27,024 nt of DNA from Acidimicrobiales bacterium (GTDB lineage: Bacteria > Actinomycetota > Acidimicrobiia > Acidimicrobiales > Palsa-688), in NCBI GenBank assembly GCA_019241495.1, contig JAFAWZ010000237.1, forward strand, positions 1 to 27,024, in the 5' to 3' direction. Position numbers and translations under genes: made by a program. The notes beneath the pieces are model-generated. The model was not told the origin of the DNA and did no database searches. It saw nothing but the letters and a program-made list of their open reading frames with translations. Every line of letters starts with the position of its first letter. Position 1 is the stretch's first letter. Of this stretch, positions 14,314 through 20,708 are shown piece after piece.

Positions 14314-15459
14314 GTGGCCGGACCACTGAGCGGATACCGGGTTGTGGAGCTGGCCGGCCTGGGCCCGGGCCCTTTCGCGGGGATGATGCTCTCCGACATG
14401 GGCGCCCAGGTGCTGCGGGTGGAGCGCACCGAGTGGGTGAGGGACGGCTGGCAGGACCCGGCTGGCGACGTGCTCGGGCGGGGAAGGCGGTCGGTCGGAG
14501 TAGACCTGAAGACGCCGGGTGGGCGTGAGACCATCCTGCGCCTGGCGGAGGGCGCCGATGCCCTGATCGAGGGGTTCCGGCCCGGGGTGATGGAACGGCT
14601 AGGAGTGGGTCCCGACGAGTGCCTGGGCCGCAACCCGAAGCTGGTGTACGGCCGGGCGACGGGTTGGGGCCAGACCGGTCCGTACGCCGCCTCCGCGGGC
14701 CACGACATCAACTACATAGCCCTCAGCGGCACGCTCGCCATGATCGGAAGAGAGGGCGACAGACCTGTACCGCCGCTCAACCTGGTCGGAGACTTCGGGG
14801 GCGGAGGCATGTTCCTCGCCTTCGGGATCGTCTGCGCCCTGCTCGAGGCCGACCGATCCGGCGAGGGCCAGGTGGTGGACGCCGCCATGGTCGACGGGGC
14901 GGCGGTTCTGGCCACCATGATGTACGGCTTCAAGGGTGTCGGAGTATGGAAGGAGAGGGGCACGAACCTGCTCGACACGGGCGCCTGGTTCTACGAGGTA
15001 TACGAGACGGCGGACGGCCGGTTCATCTCCCTGGGCCCCATCGAGGGCCACTTCCTCGGCGAGCTGGTCCGTCTCGTCGGTCTGGCCGGGCCCGGCGAGC
15101 GCCTCCCGAGGCAGTACGACCGCAGCTCCTGGCCCGCCATGAAGGAACGCCTGGCGGCCATCATCAAGACCAGGACCAGGGATGAGTGGTGCGAGCTCCT
15201 GGAAGGCACCGACGTCTGCTTCGCCCCGGTACTGACCCCCGAGGAGGCGGTTACCCATCCGCACAACGCGAGCCGCGGCACCTTCACCGAGGTGGGCGGC
15301 GTGGTACAACCTGCCCCGGCGCCCCGCTTCAGCCGGACCAGGCCTGAGATCGCAGGACCACCGCCTCGGCCCGGTCAGGACACGAACCAGGCTCTCGCCG
15401 ACTGGGGCTTCTCCACCTCGGAGATCGATCAGCTACGAGAGGCTGGGGTAGTCGCTTAG
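14314..15459 (+). CDS. Family III CoA-transferase / alpha-methylacyl-CoA racemase-like (CaiB/BaiF)
   Basis: A 381-residue cytosolic enzyme. LAGLGPGPFAGMMLSDMGAQ (14-31 region) is the nucleotide/CoA site; RGRRSVGVDLKTPGG and GADALIEGFRPGVMERLG follow. The His130 (SAGHDINYIALSG), Asp160 (NLVGDFGGGG) and Glu244 (SLGPIEGHF) positions correspond to the His/Asp/Glu set of mycobacterial alpha-methylacyl-CoA racemase (Mcr/AMACR). That favours a racemase of 2-methyl-branched acyl-CoAs over a formyl- or carnitine-CoA transferase, although the families share these motifs. The start GTG 14314 has GGAGGAGA at 14301-14308. It follows the BtuF-like gene by 27 bp. Its stop (TAG 15457-15459) overlaps the stop of the convergent AsnC-like gene. 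Confidence 0.92.
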   Translation: MAGPLSGYRVVELAGLGPGPFAGMMLSDMGAQVLRVERTEWVRDGWQDPAGDVLGRGRRSVGVDLKTPGGRETILRLAEGADALIEGFRPGVMERLGVGPDECLGRNPKLVYGRATGWGQTGPYAASAGHDINYIALSGTLAMIGREGDRPVPPLNLVGDFGGGGMFLAFGIVCALLEADRSGEGQVVDAAMVDGAAVLATMMYGFKGVGVWKERGTNLLDTGAWFYEVYETADGRFISLGPIEGHFLGELVRLVGLAGPGERLPRQYDRSSWPAMKERLAAIIKTRTRDEWCELLEGTDVCFAPVLTPEEAVTHPHNASRGTFTEVGGVVQPAPAPRFSRTRPEIAGPPPRPGQDTNQALADWGFSTSEIDQLREAGVVA

Positions 15460-15695
15460 TCCAGGTTCACTACCGGGCAGGTCAGGGTGCGGGTGATGCC
15501 CTCGATCATCTGCAACCGGCTGACTACCATCCGCCCGAGCTCGTCCACGTCAGCCGCCTCGGCGCGCACGATGACGTCATAAGGCCCCGTCACGTCTTCG
15601 GCCGCGACGACACCGGGGATCTTCCGCACCTCGCTCGCAACATGGGCCGCCTTGCCCACCTCGGTCTGGATGAGTACGTAAGCGCTCACGGCCAC
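15456..15695 (-). CDS. Single-domain Lrp/AsnC ligand-binding (RAM) protein
   Basis: A 79-residue protein consisting only of the effector-binding/oligomerisation domain of Lrp/AsnC regulators, with no helix-turn-helix. SAYVLIQTEVGKAAHVASEV, IPGVVAAEDVTGPYDVIVRA and MIEGITRTLTCPVV give the beta-alpha-beta RAM fold, with the conserved G-x-YD (GPYD). Stand-alone RAM proteins bind amino acids or similar small ligands and may modulate full-length Lrp proteins. The start GTG 15695 was chosen because AAGGAG stands 7 nt upstream; GTG 15689 is the alternative. A longer frame to 15764 adds Arg/Pro-rich residues unlike the family. The stop TAA overlaps the CoA-transferase stop on the other strand (shared bases 15456-15459). 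Confidence 0.85.
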   Translation of the reverse strand: MAVSAYVLIQTEVGKAAHVASEVRKIPGVVAAEDVTGPYDVIVRAEAADVDELGRMVVSRLQMIEGITRTLTCPVVNLD

Positions 15696-15782
15696 CGGGT
15701 GTCTCCTTCGGCGCGGTTCATGATCTCGTGGCGATGGTACGTCGCTGGAGCCCGAGCGGGACATGAACGAGCCAGGTGATGA

Positions 15783-17585
15783 TCAGCCGAGCCGCTTCTC
15801 GAGCTGGCCCAGCTCATCGAGGAGCTCTGCCGGTATGCGGTCGCCGAGCCGGTCGTAGAAGGCCTGGATGTTGGGCACCTCATTGCGCCACTCCTCGGCG
15901 TTCACCTCCAAGAGGTGCTCCATGTCTTCGGCCGGCATGTCGAGGCCGGCTGTCGGGATCCCGTCGTGGCCCGGGAGGAGCCCGATCGGGGTCGTGGTGG
16001 TCGTCCCCCGACCGGCGCAGCGTTCGAACACCCACTGCAACACCCGGCTGTTCTCCCCGAAGCCCGGCCACAGGAACCTGCCGTCGGCGTCCTTGCGGAA
16101 CCAGTTGACATAGAAGAGCTTGGGCAGCTTGTCGGCGTCTGCCTCACGGCCGACATTCAGCCAGTGGGCGAAATAGTCGGCCATGTTGTAACCGCAGAAC
16201 GGGAGCATGGCGAAGGGGTCGCGGCGCAGGTTCCCGACCGCGCCGGCCGCGGCCGCGGTCGTCTCCGACGCCATGATCGAGCCCATGAACACGCCGTGCT
16301 GCCAGTCGAAGGCTTCGGTCACCAGGGGGACCACCGACGAGCGCCGCCCGCCGAACAAGATGGCCGAGATCGGCACCCCCTCGGGGTCCTGCCATTCGGG
16401 CGCAATAGCGGGATCCTGGGCGGCTGGGGCGGTGAAGCGGGCGTTGGGGTGTGCCGCAGGGGTCGGGGAGTCGGCCGTCCAGTCCTGGCCCTTCCAATCG
16501 GTCAAATGAGCCGGCTTCTCGTCGCTCATGCCCTCCCACCACACGTCCCCGTCGTCGGTGAGGGCGGTGTTGGTGAAGATGCAGTTGCCCGACAGGGTCA
16601 GCATGGCGTTGAGGTTGGTCTTGCGGTTGGTGCCGGGGGCCACACCGAAGAACCCGTACTCGGGGTTGATGGCCCGGAGGCGCCCGTCGGCGCCGAACTT
16701 CATCCAGCAGATGTCGTCGCCGACGGTCTCCACCTTCCAACCCTCGAGGGTCGGGATGAGCATGGCCAGGTTCGTCTTGCCGCAGGCCGAGGGGAACGCC
16801 CCCGTCACGTAACGGACCTCGCCGTCTGGCGAGGTCAGCTTGAGGATGAGCATGTGCTCGGCGAGCCAGCCCTCGTCTCGGGCCATGACCGACGCGATGC
16901 GCAAGGCGAAGCACTTCTTGCCGAGGAGGGCGTTGCCGCCATAACCAGAGCCGAACGACCAGATCTCCCGGGTCTCGGGGAAGTGGACGATGAACTTGTT
17001 GTCGGCGTTGCAAGGCCACGGTACGTCTGCCTGTCCGGGCTGCAGCGGTGCGCCGACCGAATGGACGCAGGGCACGAACTCTCCGTCGTCACCGAGCACC
17101 TCGAGGGCCCCTCGGCCCATCCGGGTCATGATCCGCATGCTGGCCGCAACGTAGGCCGAATCGGTCAGCTGCACGCCGATGTGGGCGATGGGCGAGCCGA
17201 GCGGGCCCATCGAGAAGGGAACCACGTACATGGTCCGCCCCCGCATCGACCCGGTCAACAGGTCGGTGAGCACGCGCTTCATCTCTGCCGGATCGCGCCA
17301 GTGATTGGTTGGACCGGCGTCGGCTTCATGGGCCGAGCAGATGAAGGTACGGTCCTCCACCCGGGCCACGTCGGCGGGGTCCGATCGGGCCCAGTAGCTG
17401 TTGGGCCGCTTGGCATCCGACAGGCGCCGGAAGGTACCCGTATCCACAAGGGACCTGCACAGGTCGTCGTATTCCTCAGCGCTGCCGTCGCACCAGAGAA
17501 CCTGGTCCGGCTGCGTGATGGCAGCCCATTCGTCGACCCAGGCCAGCAGGCGTTGGTGGCGGCTGAGAGGCTCGATGGAGGTCAC
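15783..17585 (-). CDS. pckG: Phosphoenolpyruvate carboxykinase (GTP)
   Basis: A 600-residue GTP-dependent PEPCK that converts oxaloacetate + GTP to PEP, the entry to gluconeogenesis and an anaplerotic control point in actinobacteria. Key blocks: VPFSMGPLGSPIAHIGVQLT, WSFGSGYGGNALLGKKC (209-225), the P-loop-like kinase-1a motif FPSACGKTN (264-272) with the reactive hyper-conserved Cys268, the metal site GDDICWMKFG (289-298), GVAPGTNRKTN and WFRKDADGRFLWPGFGENSR near the end. Length is typical for the GTP class (about 600-620; the ATP class is about 540). The start GTG 17585 has AAGGAGAA upstream. It is divergent from thiL with 69 bp between starts. Confidence 0.97.
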   Translation of the reverse strand: MTSIEPLSRHQRLLAWVDEWAAITQPDQVLWCDGSAEEYDDLCRSLVDTGTFRRLSDAKRPNSYWARSDPADVARVEDRTFICSAHEADAGPTNHWRDPAEMKRVLTDLLTGSMRGRTMYVVPFSMGPLGSPIAHIGVQLTDSAYVAASMRIMTRMGRGALEVLGDDGEFVPCVHSVGAPLQPGQADVPWPCNADNKFIVHFPETREIWSFGSGYGGNALLGKKCFALRIASVMARDEGWLAEHMLILKLTSPDGEVRYVTGAFPSACGKTNLAMLIPTLEGWKVETVGDDICWMKFGADGRLRAINPEYGFFGVAPGTNRKTNLNAMLTLSGNCIFTNTALTDDGDVWWEGMSDEKPAHLTDWKGQDWTADSPTPAAHPNARFTAPAAQDPAIAPEWQDPEGVPISAILFGGRRSSVVPLVTEAFDWQHGVFMGSIMASETTAAAAGAVGNLRRDPFAMLPFCGYNMADYFAHWLNVGREADADKLPKLFYVNWFRKDADGRFLWPGFGENSRVLQWVFERCAGRGTTTTTPIGLLPGHDGIPTAGLDMPAEDMEHLLEVNAEEWRNEVPNIQAFYDRLGDRIPAELLDELGQLEKRLG

Positions 17586-17654
17586 GGCTTGAACAGTTCT
17601 CCTTATGACATCTGCCTACGATCCCCCTGTGGACGAGGTTAGTGGACCCTGCCC

Positions 17655-18584
17655 GTGACAGGCGAGTTTGCCGCCATCGAAGCGTTGCGGTCCCTGCTCC
17701 AACCGCCACCGGACACGGACCAGATCTGGATAGGAGACGACGCGGCGGCAGTTCCGGCCCGATCCGGGTGGTTGTTGTTGGCCGCCGACACCGTGGTCGC
17801 CGGGGTGCACGCTGACCTGCAGCTCACCGGCCTCGACGACCTCGGATGGAAGGCCATGACCGCCTCGCTGAGCGACATCGCCGCCATGGGCGGCGATGTC
17901 GGCCATGCCCTCGTCACGGTCGCAGGACCACCTGGAACGGATCTGGCCCGGCTCTACGAAGGCCTGTCCGCCGCGGCGCGCCGTTACCAGTGCCCGATCG
18001 TGGGCGGCGATCTCACCAACGCCGGAGACCTGGTCGTGACCGTGGCGGTTACCGGTCACTGCGCCGGCCCGCCAGTACGGCGCGGCGGGGCTCGGCCGGG
18101 GGACCTCGTCTGGGTCTCAGGGACACTTGGAGCATCGGCGGCCGGCCTGCGGTTGCTCCGGGAGCGCCAGGCCCGTCCGCCCGCCGAGATCTCGGACCGG
18201 GCCGGGTGGAGCCGAGCCGAGACAGCCCACGCCCGGCCGGTCCCTCGCCTCGAGGCGGGGCGGGCGGCCCGGGCGGCGGGGGCGACGGCGATGATCGACG
18301 TCTCGGACGGGTTGAGCGCCGACGTGGGCCATATCGCGGCGGAATCTCATGTCGGGGTGAGGCTCGAGTCGCTTCCAGTCGATCCGGCCGCCACCATGGA
18401 GGAGGCTCTGACCGGGGGAGAGGACTTCGCCCTGGTCTTCTGCGCGGCGGACGCTGATCGGGTGGAAACCGCTTTTTCCGGGCTTGAACCCCCCGTCCTG
18501 ATAGGGAGGTGCACCGCGGACCAGTCCGAGCGCCTGCTCGACGGGCGGGCGTTCACCCCCTCTGGGTGGGAGCACTCTTGGTAA
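17655..18584 (+). CDS. thiL: Thiamine-monophosphate kinase
   Basis: A 309-residue enzyme that phosphorylates thiamine monophosphate to thiamine diphosphate, the cofactor used by Kgd in this same window. Motifs of the AIR-synthase-like ATP-grasp fold are present: WIGDDAAAVPA (Mg/ATP), AADTVVAGVHADL, WKAMTASLSDIAAMGG, CPIVGGDLTNAGDLVVTV, MIDVSDGLSADVGHIAAES and GGEDFALVF. ThiL usually has DxxxExxHF; here the segment reads DTVVAGVHA, a mild deviation in the otherwise conserved Glu/Phe positions. The start is GTG 17655; no strong Shine-Dalgarno is seen. It overlaps thiD, so the two thiamine steps are coupled. Confidence 0.94.
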   Translation: MTGEFAAIEALRSLLQPPPDTDQIWIGDDAAAVPARSGWLLLAADTVVAGVHADLQLTGLDDLGWKAMTASLSDIAAMGGDVGHALVTVAGPPGTDLARLYEGLSAAARRYQCPIVGGDLTNAGDLVVTVAVTGHCAGPPVRRGGARPGDLVWVSGTLGASAAGLRLLRERQARPPAEISDRAGWSRAETAHARPVPRLEAGRAARAAGATAMIDVSDGLSADVGHIAAESHVGVRLESLPVDPAATMEEALTGGEDFALVFCAADADRVETAFSGLEPPVLIGRCTADQSERLLDGRAFTPSGWEHSW

Positions 18585-19354
18585 CCCGCCCCTGGCCCGT
18601 GGTCCTCACCATCGCCGGATCCGATTCCAGCGGGGGCGCAGGGATCCAGGCCGACCTGAGGACCTTCGCCGCGTTCGGGGTGTGGGCGACGGTGGCGGTC
18701 ACCGCGGTCACCGCCCAGAACGAGGGGGTACGGGCGGCCGAGGTGATGAGCCCCGATCTGGTCGCTGCCCAGATCGACTCGGTAGTAGCCGCCGATCGGG
18801 TCGCCGCGGTGAAGACGGGAATGCTCGGTCGGGCCGGCGTGGTGGAGGCAGTGGGCAGGGCCATCCGCCGCCATGACCTGCGCCCTGTGGTCGTTGATCC
18901 GGTACTCAGCGCCTCGGGGGGTGGAGTGCTCCTGGAGCCGGACGGAGTGTCCGTGATGAAGCAGGCGCTTTTGGAGGGATGTGCCCTTTTTACCCCTAAC
19001 ATCCCCGAAGCCGAAGCCTTTCTCGGATCGAGGATCCTGAGCCGAGCCGACATGCCGGAGGCGGCCCGGGCCTTGGCCGGGATGGGCCCCGAAGCGGCGC
19101 TGCTCAAAGGGGGTCATCTCTCCGGGTCCGAGGCGCCTGACTGTCTGTGGGAGTCCGGGCGCATCACCTGGTTCGAGGGCCACCGTCTCGACGTGGCGCG
19201 GGCGCACGGCACGGGCTGCGCTCTTTCGGCTGCCATCACCGCTCAGTTGGCATTAGGAATGCCACTTGTTGAGGCGTGCAGGGGGGCCAAGGAGTACGTC
19301 TCGACAGCTATCCAAGCTCTTCAGCGGCCGGGTGCCGAGGGATTGCCGACCTGA
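18578..19354 (+). CDS. thiD: Hydroxymethylpyrimidine / phosphomethylpyrimidine kinase
   Basis: A 258-residue ribokinase-fold enzyme that phosphorylates HMP and HMP-P for thiamine synthesis. VVLTIAGSDSSGGAGIQADL binds substrate; VTAVTAQN, AVKTGMLGRAGVV, VVDPVLSASGGGVLLEPD, TPNIPEAEAFLG and the catalytic ARAHGTGCALSAAITAQLA (Asp/GTGC block, with His-Gly-Thr-Gly-Cys here) complete the family pattern. The start TTG 18578 has GGGAG 5 nt before it and overlaps the last codons of thiL; upstream ATG 18509 would extend into thiL and adds unrelated Arg-rich residues. The two genes form one unit of thiamine salvage and activation. No TPP riboswitch was recognised upstream. Confidence 0.93.
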   Translation: MVTRPWPVVLTIAGSDSSGGAGIQADLRTFAAFGVWATVAVTAVTAQNEGVRAAEVMSPDLVAAQIDSVVAADRVAAVKTGMLGRAGVVEAVGRAIRRHDLRPVVVDPVLSASGGGVLLEPDGVSVMKQALLEGCALFTPNIPEAEAFLGSRILSRADMPEAARALAGMGPEAALLKGGHLSGSEAPDCLWESGRITWFEGHRLDVARAHGTGCALSAAITAQLALGMPLVEACRGAKEYVSTAIQALQRPGAEGLPT

Positions 19355-19417
19355 CCGTTTGGACAGCATTTGTGATCTTTTCTCAAGTGATCACCCACGG
19401 CGTCCGACTCATCAACC

Positions 19418-20215
19418 ATGCCGGTTTCACGCCTCAGTGCATCTGGTCCTGGTGGCACCCTGACAGAAAGCGCACCTTTGATCGACGGCGACGCCCGATC
19501 CCCCTCTCCGTCCTCCAATCCCGGCCAGGGCTTTGCCGACCTCCTGGTCCTCGGCGCCCTCGCCTGCCAGACGCCCGTGGCCGTGTTGTCCGTGCCGCAG
19601 CCGGGCGGCGGGTGGAGCACCCTTTCCCACGGCTTCGACCAGCGCAGCGGGCTCAACGACGGCGTGCTCTTCGAGGCGATAGCCGCCTCGGCTGGCCCGG
19701 TCGAGTTCACCGACATGGTCACCAGCCTGGCCCGCAGCCCGCTCGTACAGGCTCCCCACTCCATGCGTTGGGCCTATGGGGTCGCCTTGCGCGACTCCGG
19801 TGCTGTGGTGATCGGCATCGTGGCCGTCATGGACCGGTGGCTGCGCCAGCTCACCAAGCGGGAGCAGCGCGCCATGGCCGCCCTTTCCCGGCAGCTGACC
19901 GGCCAGCTCGTCTATCTGCGACGGCCCCTGGAGCCGGGCGAAAGTCGTCCGGTGCTCCGGCCGGTCGCGAAGGAAGACCAGGTCGTGAGCGCTGCAGGCC
20001 GCAGCGGCGGGAGCCGAACGGGTGGGGCTCCAGAAGCCCCTCAGCTGTTGCGTAGCCACGAGGTGGCGACCATCTTCGACGTGACCGAGCGGACCGTGAT
20101 CAACTGGGCGGCCGCCGGAAAGCTTCCCAGCCTGCGGACCATCGGCGGACACCTGCGCTTCAGGCGCGATGACGTCATGCGCCTTCTCTCCGGCGCCCAG
20201 GAGTTCCCGAACTGA
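19418..20215 (+). CDS. GAF-like sensor domain fused to BldC/excisionase-type DNA-binding domain
   Basis: A 265-residue putative transcription regulator. Residues 38-165 resemble a GAF domain: FADLLVLGALACQTPVAVLS, WSTLSHGFD, RSPLVQAPHSMRWAYGVALR and the terminal AVVIGIVAVMDRWLRQLTKR, EQRAMAALSRQL, the usual end of GAF sensors. Residues 166-207 are a flexible linker. Residues 209-257 (LLRSHEVATIFDVTERTVIN, WAAAGKLPSLRTIGGHLRF, RRDDVMRLL) are a winged helix of the MerR/BldC/excisionase class. BldC itself is this domain alone; here it is placed behind a small-molecule-binding-type domain, which suggests ligand- or redox-controlled DNA binding. The ligand and targets are unknown. It starts at ATG 19418, 63 bp after thiD, without an evident Shine-Dalgarno. 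It is followed by short tandem repeats. Confidence 0.82.
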   Translation: MPVSRLSASGPGGTLTESAPLIDGDARSPSPSSNPGQGFADLLVLGALACQTPVAVLSVPQPGGGWSTLSHGFDQRSGLNDGVLFEAIAASAGPVEFTDMVTSLARSPLVQAPHSMRWAYGVALRDSGAVVIGIVAVMDRWLRQLTKREQRAMAALSRQLTGQLVYLRRPLEPGESRPVLRPVAKEDQVVSAAGRSGGSRTGGAPEAPQLLRSHEVATIFDVTERTVINWAAAGKLPSLRTIGGHLRFRRDDVMRLLSGAQEFPN

Positions 20216-20238
20216 TCCTCGGTTGGGCGGAGCGGGCT

Positions 20239-20295
20239 GGCTGAGCGCCCAATCGGCTGAGCGCCCAATCGGCCGAGCACCCAATCGGCCGAGCA
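20239..20295 (+). repeat. 16-bp tandem repeat, about 3.6 copies
   Basis: Copies: 20239-20254 and 20255-20270 (both GGCTGAGCGCCCAATC), 20271-20286 (GGCCGAGCACCCAATC) and partial 20287-20295 (GGCCGAGCA). CGGTTGGGCG at 20220-20229 can pair, with one mismatch, with the CGCCCAATCG segments of the copies, so several alternative hairpins are possible just after the regulator's stop codon. Confidence 0.85.
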
Positions 20296-20308
20296 ATAGT
20301 GGTCACTT

Positions 20309-20328
20309 GACCCACACATGCGTGGGTC
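20309..20328. terminator. Hairpin between convergent regulator and rpmB
   Basis: GACCCAC (20309-20315), loop ACATGC, GTGGGTC (20322-20328): 7-bp perfect stem located between the ends of the GAF-BldC gene (+) and rpmB (-). It has no T-tract on either strand, so it would be a weak or Rho-assisted, possibly bidirectional terminator. Confidence 0.4.
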
Positions 20329-20381
20329 TTATGCCCACAAATGATTCTCGGAGGGTCCGGAGATGACCCCCCGGACGCTTC

Positions 20382-20576
20382 TCAGCGGGCCGCTTTGGTG
20401 ACCTTGCCGGCCCGGATGCACGACGTGCAGACGTGCATGCGCCGGGGGGTGCCGCCGACCATGGCTCGGATCCGCTGGATGTTCGGGTTCCAACGCCGCT
20501 TGGTGCGCCGGTGCGAGTGGCTGATGCTCATACCGAACGACGGCCGCTTGCCGCATACCTCACAAACCGCTGCCAT
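20382..20576 (-). CDS. rpmB: 50S ribosomal protein L28 (zinc-ribbon, C+ form)
   Basis: A 64-residue large-subunit protein. MAAVCEVCGKRPSFGMSISH, SHRRTKRRWNPNIQRIR and a final MHVCTSCIRAGKVTKAA are diagnostic. Both CxxC pairs (CEVC, CTSC) are kept, so this is the zinc-binding C+ form; actinobacteria often hold a second C- copy induced under zinc starvation. The start ATG 20576 has GGTGAG 8 nt before it; the frame continues upstream for three codons without support. It is divergent from the fakA-like gene, the same neighbourhood as in mycobacteria. Confidence 0.96.
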   Translation of the reverse strand: MAAVCEVCGKRPSFGMSISHSHRRTKRRWNPNIQRIRAMVGGTPRRMHVCTSCIRAGKVTKAAR

Positions 20577-20592
20577 CCGAACCACTCACCTT

Positions 20593-20631
20593 GTCTGTCT
20601 TTAGGTCTGTCTTTGGGGTCTGTCTGTCGGC
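20593..20631. repeat. GTCTGTC tandem repeats in the rpmB leader
   Basis: GTCTGTCTTTAG (20593-20604), GTCTGTCTTTGG (20605-20616) and GTCTGTCTGTCGG (20619-20631) follow each other on the + strand. On the minus strand they form a CAGAC-rich 5' untranslated segment of rpmB, just upstream of its Shine-Dalgarno. The role is unknown; slippage or a protein-binding site is possible. Confidence 0.7.
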
Positions 20632-20696
20632 CGGACGAGTCGGTCCGGATCCTCCCGGGACACGGTCCAGTTGGCAACCGGGCCGGCCGCCCAGGT

Positions 20697-20702
20697 TAGC
20701 AT
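20697..20702 (+). promoter_or_regulatory. Candidate -10 box (TAGCAT) for the fakA-recG unit
   Basis: TAGCAT ends exactly 6 nt before ATG 20709. TTGGCA at 20671-20676 could be a -35, but the 20-nt spacer is longer than ideal. Same hexamer as before xth. Confidence 0.4.
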
Positions 20703-20708
20703 CCCGCT

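Noticed and set aside
15915..17642. 575-codon plus-strand frame opposite pckG
   Set aside because: pckG on the minus strand is unambiguous with all active-site motifs; the opposite product has no recognisable domain.
17586..17654. TPP riboswitch upstream of thiL
   Set aside because: The 69-bp divergent gap is too short and lacks the conserved thi-box sequences.
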